Positions 5,335-8,220 of a DNA stretch of 8,220 nt are shown in pieces; position 1 is the stretch's first letter, and every line of letters starts with the position of its first letter. The notes under the pieces are model-generated. The model was not told the origin of the DNA and searched no databases. It worked only from the letters and a program-made list of their open reading frames with translations. The stretch is taken from assembly GCA_035448625.1 (NCBI GenBank), contig DAOTJI010000096.1, positions 1-8,220 on the forward strand, in the 5' to 3' direction. This DNA is from UBA8904 sp035448625. Its GTDB lineage: Bacteria > Desulfobacterota > Syntrophia > Syntrophales > Smithellaceae. Position numbers and translations under genes: made by a program.

Positions 5335-5362
5335 TTGTCAAAGGGAAAAAGGGGGTTATATT
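5335..5362 (+). promoter_or_regulatory. Putative sigma70 promoter of the radical SAM gene
   Basis: TTGTCA (5335-5340) and TATATT (5357-5362) are separated by 16 bases, and each hexamer matches five of six consensus positions. They lie about 30 bases before ATG 5393, whose AAGGAG site is at 5381-5386. Confidence 0.6.
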
Positions 5363-5392
5363 AACCTGTAAAATCGATTGAAGGAGTGATGA

Positions 5393-6508
5393 ATGGCGTC
5401 GGATCCGGCAAAGAAACCGTATCGGGAACAGGTTGAAAAAATACGCACCTTGTCTTTCGCCATCGGCGTGTACCGGCCGCCGAGCGAAGGAGGAAGCGCC
5501 TCCCTGTTGCTGCGGGTCACGGAGAACTGCCCGTGGAATAAGTGCACCTTTTGCGAGATGTACAAGGGACATCCCTTCGGCTATCGGCCGGTTTCCGAAA
5601 TTAAAGCGGACATTGACGCCGTCAAGGCCATGGTGGAGGAAATCCGGGAAATCTCCATCAAAACCGGAAATGAAGGGCGCCTCAACCGCGAGGTCCTGCA
5701 GGCGATTCTGAGCGTCGATCCTTCCCTGAGGGAAAACTACTGTTTTACTTCCGTTTTCAACTGGCTGTATTACGGCGGAAGAACGGCCTTTCTTCAGGAC
5801 GCCAACAGCATGATCATGAGGCCCGGAGAATTCGTCGAAGTGCTGCGGTATTTGCGAAAAACGCTGGACAGCCTCACCAGGGTGACGTCCTATACCCGTT
5901 CGAAGACGCTGGCGCAAAGGAAGCCGGAGGAACTGGTTGCGATTCGGGAAGCGGGACTGGACCGCATCCATGTGGGCCTGGAAACCGGCGATGATGAAGT
6001 TTTGAGAATCATTCGCAAAGGCGTGACCAGCGAAGAGCAGATCGAAGGAGGCCAAAAGGCGATGGCCGCCGGTTTTCAGCTGTCCGAATACTGGATGCCC
6101 GATCTGGGCGGGCGGGAGCGCTGGCGTCAGCATGCGGAAAATACGGCGCGGGTCTTGAACGCCGTCAATCCGCATTACATCCGGTCTCGTCCCCTGGTGC
6201 CCCGCCAGGGAACGGAACTGTTCCGGGAATATGAACAGGGCCGGCTGCATATTTCCTCCCCGCACGAACGGCTGGAAGAACTGCAGGTGATGATCGAAGC
6301 CCTGAACGTCACGTCGCGCGTGTGCTTTGACCACAACATGAACGCCTGGACCAACCGGCAGGGAGGCCTGCTTTTCTCCCAGTCCTATGAGGGTTACCTG
6401 TTTCCGGAGGAAAAGACTCATGTGCTGGAGCTGATTCGTGAAGGCCTGTCCGTCGATGAGTCGAGGCATCTCGACATCAAGGAGCTCATCGCCATGGGCT
6501 CGCTGTGA
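5393..6508 (+). CDS. Radical SAM superfamily protein (Elp3/HemN-like core), unknown substrate
   Basis: This is a 371-aa cytoplasmic iron-sulfur enzyme expected to cleave S-adenosylmethionine reductively and generate a 5'-deoxyadenosyl radical. RVTENCPWNKCTFCEMYKG (41-59) holds the cluster cysteines Cys46, Cys51 and Cys54, a CX4CX2C spacing in place of the usual CX3CX2C. AGLDRIHVGLETGDDEVLRI is the strand and loop typical of the Elp3/MiaB-type barrel, with Glu and Gly positions for SAM contacts. SRPLVPRQGTEL takes the place of the usual PGT-type block near the end of the barrel. No B12-binding, TRAM or second cysteine-rich domain is visible. The start is supported by AAGGAG and a likely promoter. 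It is monocistronic, diverging from the MFS gene. The reaction is unknown; it resembles uncharacterised radical SAM proteins of anaerobes more than known HemN or MiaB. Confidence 0.9.
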   Translation: MASDPAKKPYREQVEKIRTLSFAIGVYRPPSEGGSASLLLRVTENCPWNKCTFCEMYKGHPFGYRPVSEIKADIDAVKAMVEEIREISIKTGNEGRLNREVLQAILSVDPSLRENYCFTSVFNWLYYGGRTAFLQDANSMIMRPGEFVEVLRYLRKTLDSLTRVTSYTRSKTLAQRKPEELVAIREAGLDRIHVGLETGDDEVLRIIRKGVTSEEQIEGGQKAMAAGFQLSEYWMPDLGGRERWRQHAENTARVLNAVNPHYIRSRPLVPRQGTELFREYEQGRLHISSPHERLEELQVMIEALNVTSRVCFDHNMNAWTNRQGGLLFSQSYEGYLFPEEKTHVLELIREGLSVDESRHLDIKELIAMGSL

Positions 6509-6537
6509 TCACCGGACTCTTTCTGTAAGGGACAAAG

Positions 6538-6575
6538 AAAAGGGCGATTCCCGATCTTTCGGGAATCGCCCTTTT
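6538..6575. terminator. Bidirectional terminator with 17-bp perfect stem
   Basis: The 17-base arm AAAAGGGCGATTCCCGA (6538-6554) is exactly complementary to 6559-6575 around a TCTT loop, ending in TTTT on either strand. It lies 29 bases after the radical SAM stop and 22 bases after the stop of the convergent NuoF-GltD gene, so it can end both transcripts. Confidence 0.93.
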
Positions 6576-6597
6576 GTGTCGGAGGCTGGCGGAAAAA

Positions 6598-8220
6598 TTA
6601 TACCGATGCGTCGCAGCGCAGGCAGCGGCAGGCTTCTTTCATGGCATCTTCCCTGCTGAAGCCCAGTTCCACTTCCGCGAAGCTCATCTTGCGCGTGGCA
6701 TGGTGCATTTCGGGCATCGGCATCTGCGGCGCTTCAGCCGTTTCATCATCGATGACCAGCGGCACATCGATCTTTTCGAGGGCGGGCTTTTCGTATGCCG
6801 GTTCATGGTTGGCCCGGCGAATGGCCGCGTCGATGTCGTCGGCGGCCTGATGGCCGGCCGCGATGGCTCCGATGACGGTGTCAGGCCCGGTTTCCGCGTC
6901 GCCGCCCGCGAAGTACCTGGGATTGGTGGTGCGGGACTTGAAGCCCTTGCCGACCGTGTAGCAATCCCACTTGTTGATTTCGACGCCGGACTTTTTGTCG
7001 ATGAAGCTCATATCCGGAACCTGGCCGATGGCGGCCACGATCGCGTCAACGGCCAGCGTGAATTCGGAACCTTCGACCGGAACGGGTTTCTTGCGGCCGC
7101 TTTTGTCAAAATCGCCCAGGGTCATCCGCTGGCAGGTAATGGAGCTGACCTTGCCCTTTGCGCCGTCGATTTTCAGCGGGGCGACCAGGTATTCAATCTT
7201 GATGCCTTCTTCTTCCGCCGCCTTGATTTCCTCTTCCGCGGCGGGCATATCCGCTCTCAGACGGCGGTACAGGATGGTGACCTCGGACCCGAGGCGGAGC
7301 GCCACGCGGGCCGCGTCGATGGCTGAGTTTCCGCCGCCGATGACCGCCACTCTCTTGCCCAGTGTCTTTTCGCCCTTGAGCCACTTGTCTTCGTTGTCGT
7401 TGAAGTCGCGCAGGAATTCCACGCCGCCGAAGACGTTGGCCAGATCTTCGCCTTCGACGCCCATTTTCGTGCTCTTGTGGGCGCCGGTGGCCAGATAGAA
7501 GTAGTCAAAATCCTTTTCAAGCCGTTCAAAGGAAATATCCCGTCCCACGCGGGTGTTGAGACGGATCTCGACGCCCAGCGAAACAATGTCGTCGATTTCT
7601 CCCTGGAGGATGTTCCGGGGCAGACGGTAGGCCGGAATACCCCAGCGCAGCATGCCGCCCGCATAGGGGAGCTCTTCGAAAACCACGACTTTGTATCCGC
7701 GCAGGGCCAGACCGCGCGCGGCGGTAAGGCCGGCCGGCCCGGCGCCGACGACGGCGATTTTTTCCTTCCGGGTGACGGGCACCGCTTCGGTTTTCGGACG
7801 GGGCGCGTTGTCGGTGATGAAGCGCTTGAGGAACTTGATGGCCAGCGGTTCATCCATGTTGCCGCGGCGGCACTTGGACTGGCATTTGTGGTCGCAGACG
7901 CGGCCGCAGACCGACGGGAACGGGTTGGTCTGCAGGAGAATTTTGTAGGCGTCTTCAAACCGGCCTTCGCGCACCAGCGCGATGTAGGACGGGATGTCCA
8001 TTTCCACCGGGCAGGTGTGCTGGCAGGGGGATTTGAACATGGCCGAGCACACGGTGGCGCGGCAGCGATGCTCGAAAATATGCTCCTCATATTCCTTGCG
8101 GAAGTAGCGGATGGTGCTCAGCACGGGATTGGGGGCCGTCTGCCCCAGGCCGCACAGGGCTGCGTTTTTGATGACGCCGGCCATTTCCTCGAGCAGTTCG
8201 ATGTCGCCGGATTTGCCTTT
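6598..8220 (-). CDS. NuoF-GltD fused NAD(P)H-dependent flavo-iron-sulfur oxidoreductase, 5' end outside the window
   Basis: The frame is open to the right edge, so only the C-terminal 540 residues are seen. Positions here count from an internal Met codon at 8184. LCGLGQTAPNPVLSTIRYF (10-28) is the C-terminal end of a NuoF/HoxF-type domain, with Cys11 the last ligand of its 4Fe-4S cluster. A GltD-type region follows: cysteines 46, 54, 58 and 93, 97, 101, 105 suit two 4Fe-4S clusters. GAGPAG (147-152) is the FAD site, VIGGGNSAID (281-290) followed by YRR (306-308) is an NAD(P)H site with NADPH-like arginines, and YFAGGDAETGPDTVIGA (424-440) is the second FAD motif. The C-terminus EACRCLRC has three more cysteines. 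Fusions of this type serve as diaphorase or electron-bifurcating subunits linked to formate dehydrogenases, hydrogenases or related complexes. The partner lies outside the window. Confidence 0.92.
   Translation of the reverse strand, partial: KGKSGDIELLEEMAGVIKNAALCGLGQTAPNPVLSTIRYFRKEYEEHIFEHRCRATVCSAMFKSPCQHTCPVEMDIPSYIALVREGRFEDAYKILLQTNPFPSVCGRVCDHKCQSKCRRGNMDEPLAIKFLKRFITDNAPRPKTEAVPVTRKEKIAVVGAGPAGLTAARGLALRGYKVVVFEELPYAGGMLRWGIPAYRLPRNILQGEIDDIVSLGVEIRLNTRVGRDISFERLEKDFDYFYLATGAHKSTKMGVEGEDLANVFGGVEFLRDFNDNEDKWLKGEKTLGKRVAVIGGGNSAIDAARVALRLGSEVTILYRRLRADMPAAEEEIKAAEEEGIKIEYLVAPLKIDGAKGKVSSITCQRMTLGDFDKSGRKKPVPVEGSEFTLAVDAIVAAIGQVPDMSFIDKKSGVEINKWDCYTVGKGFKSRTTNPRYFAGGDAETGPDTVIGAIAAGHQAADDIDAAIRRANHEPAYEKPALEKIDVPLVIDDETAEAPQMPMPEMHHATRKMSFAEVELGFSREDAMKEACRCLRCDASV

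Noticed and set aside
5304..5363. 19-codon + strand mini-ORF starting MKNMKRKPSG upstream of the radical SAM gene
   Set aside because: It has no good ribosome binding site, overlaps the predicted promoter and ends inside the -10 region, so it is unlikely to be transcribed as a leader peptide.
5303..6469. 388-codon - strand frame opposite the radical SAM gene
   Set aside because: It is antisense to a clear radical SAM protein, spans its promoter and RBS, and has the His/Gln/Arg-rich composition of a reverse-frame shadow.
6574..7498. Long + strand frames opposite the NuoF-GltD gene
   Set aside because: They are antisense shadows of a gene with unambiguous FAD, NAD(P)H and cysteine motifs; the high GC third position of that gene keeps the opposite frames open.

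Overview
This 8.2 kb window looks like ordinary chromosome from an anaerobic, strictly fermentative or syntrophic bacterium. The best guess is a member of the former Deltaproteobacteria (Syntrophales, Smithella/Syntrophus-like). This is an inference from gene content: a formate/nitrite channel, an acetate/succinate (AceTr) carrier, an oxalate/formate-type MFS carrier, a radical SAM enzyme and a NuoF-GltD fused flavo-iron-sulfur oxidoreductase, all with strong AGGAGG-type ribosome binding sites and moderately GC-rich coding sequence. No transposase, integrase, phage gene, CRISPR array, rRNA or tRNA was seen.

Layout from left to right. (1) The C-terminal tail of an unidentified + strand reading frame may run in from the left edge (1-146). 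It is followed by uppP (184-981, +), the undecaprenyl-diphosphate phosphatase of cell-wall lipid carrier recycling. (2) A strong bidirectional terminator (996-1038) separates uppP from a convergent - strand transport cluster. In order of transcription, the cluster contains an 80-aa small protein (3646-3404), an FNT-family formate/nitrite channel (3230-2349), a 156-aa two-TM protein with a predicted OB-like domain (2339-1869), a 46-aa hydrophobic miniprotein (1858-1718), a 16-bp perfect intercistronic hairpin, and an AceTr/SatP acetate-succinate transporter (1636-1073). A near-consensus sigma70-type promoter (3712-3740) precedes the 80-aa gene. (3) Upstream lies an OFA-family MFS transporter (5131-3839, -). 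It has its own terminator (3781-3820) and a promoter whose -35 box sits inside a perfect 16-bp palindrome. (4) Diverging from it is a radical SAM protein (5393-6508, +). (5) A 17-bp perfect-stem bidirectional terminator (6538-6575) separates that gene from the convergent 3' part of a large NuoF-GltD fusion flavoprotein (8220-6598, -), which runs off the right edge.

The transport genes fit together functionally. FNT channels, OFA carriers and AceTr carriers all handle small carboxylates such as formate, oxalate and acetate. These are the main end products or interspecies electron carriers of syntrophic fatty-acid degraders, and a NAD(P)H-linked NuoF/GltD flavoprotein is the kind of diaphorase subunit that can connect to formate dehydrogenase or hydrogenase. 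The least explained items are the two small membrane proteins embedded between the FNT and AceTr genes with very tight spacing, the intercistronic hairpin, the palindromic elements at both transporter promoters, and the CX4CX2C cysteine spacing of the radical SAM protein. I see no clear evidence of a wholly new defence, mobile or RNA-based system here.
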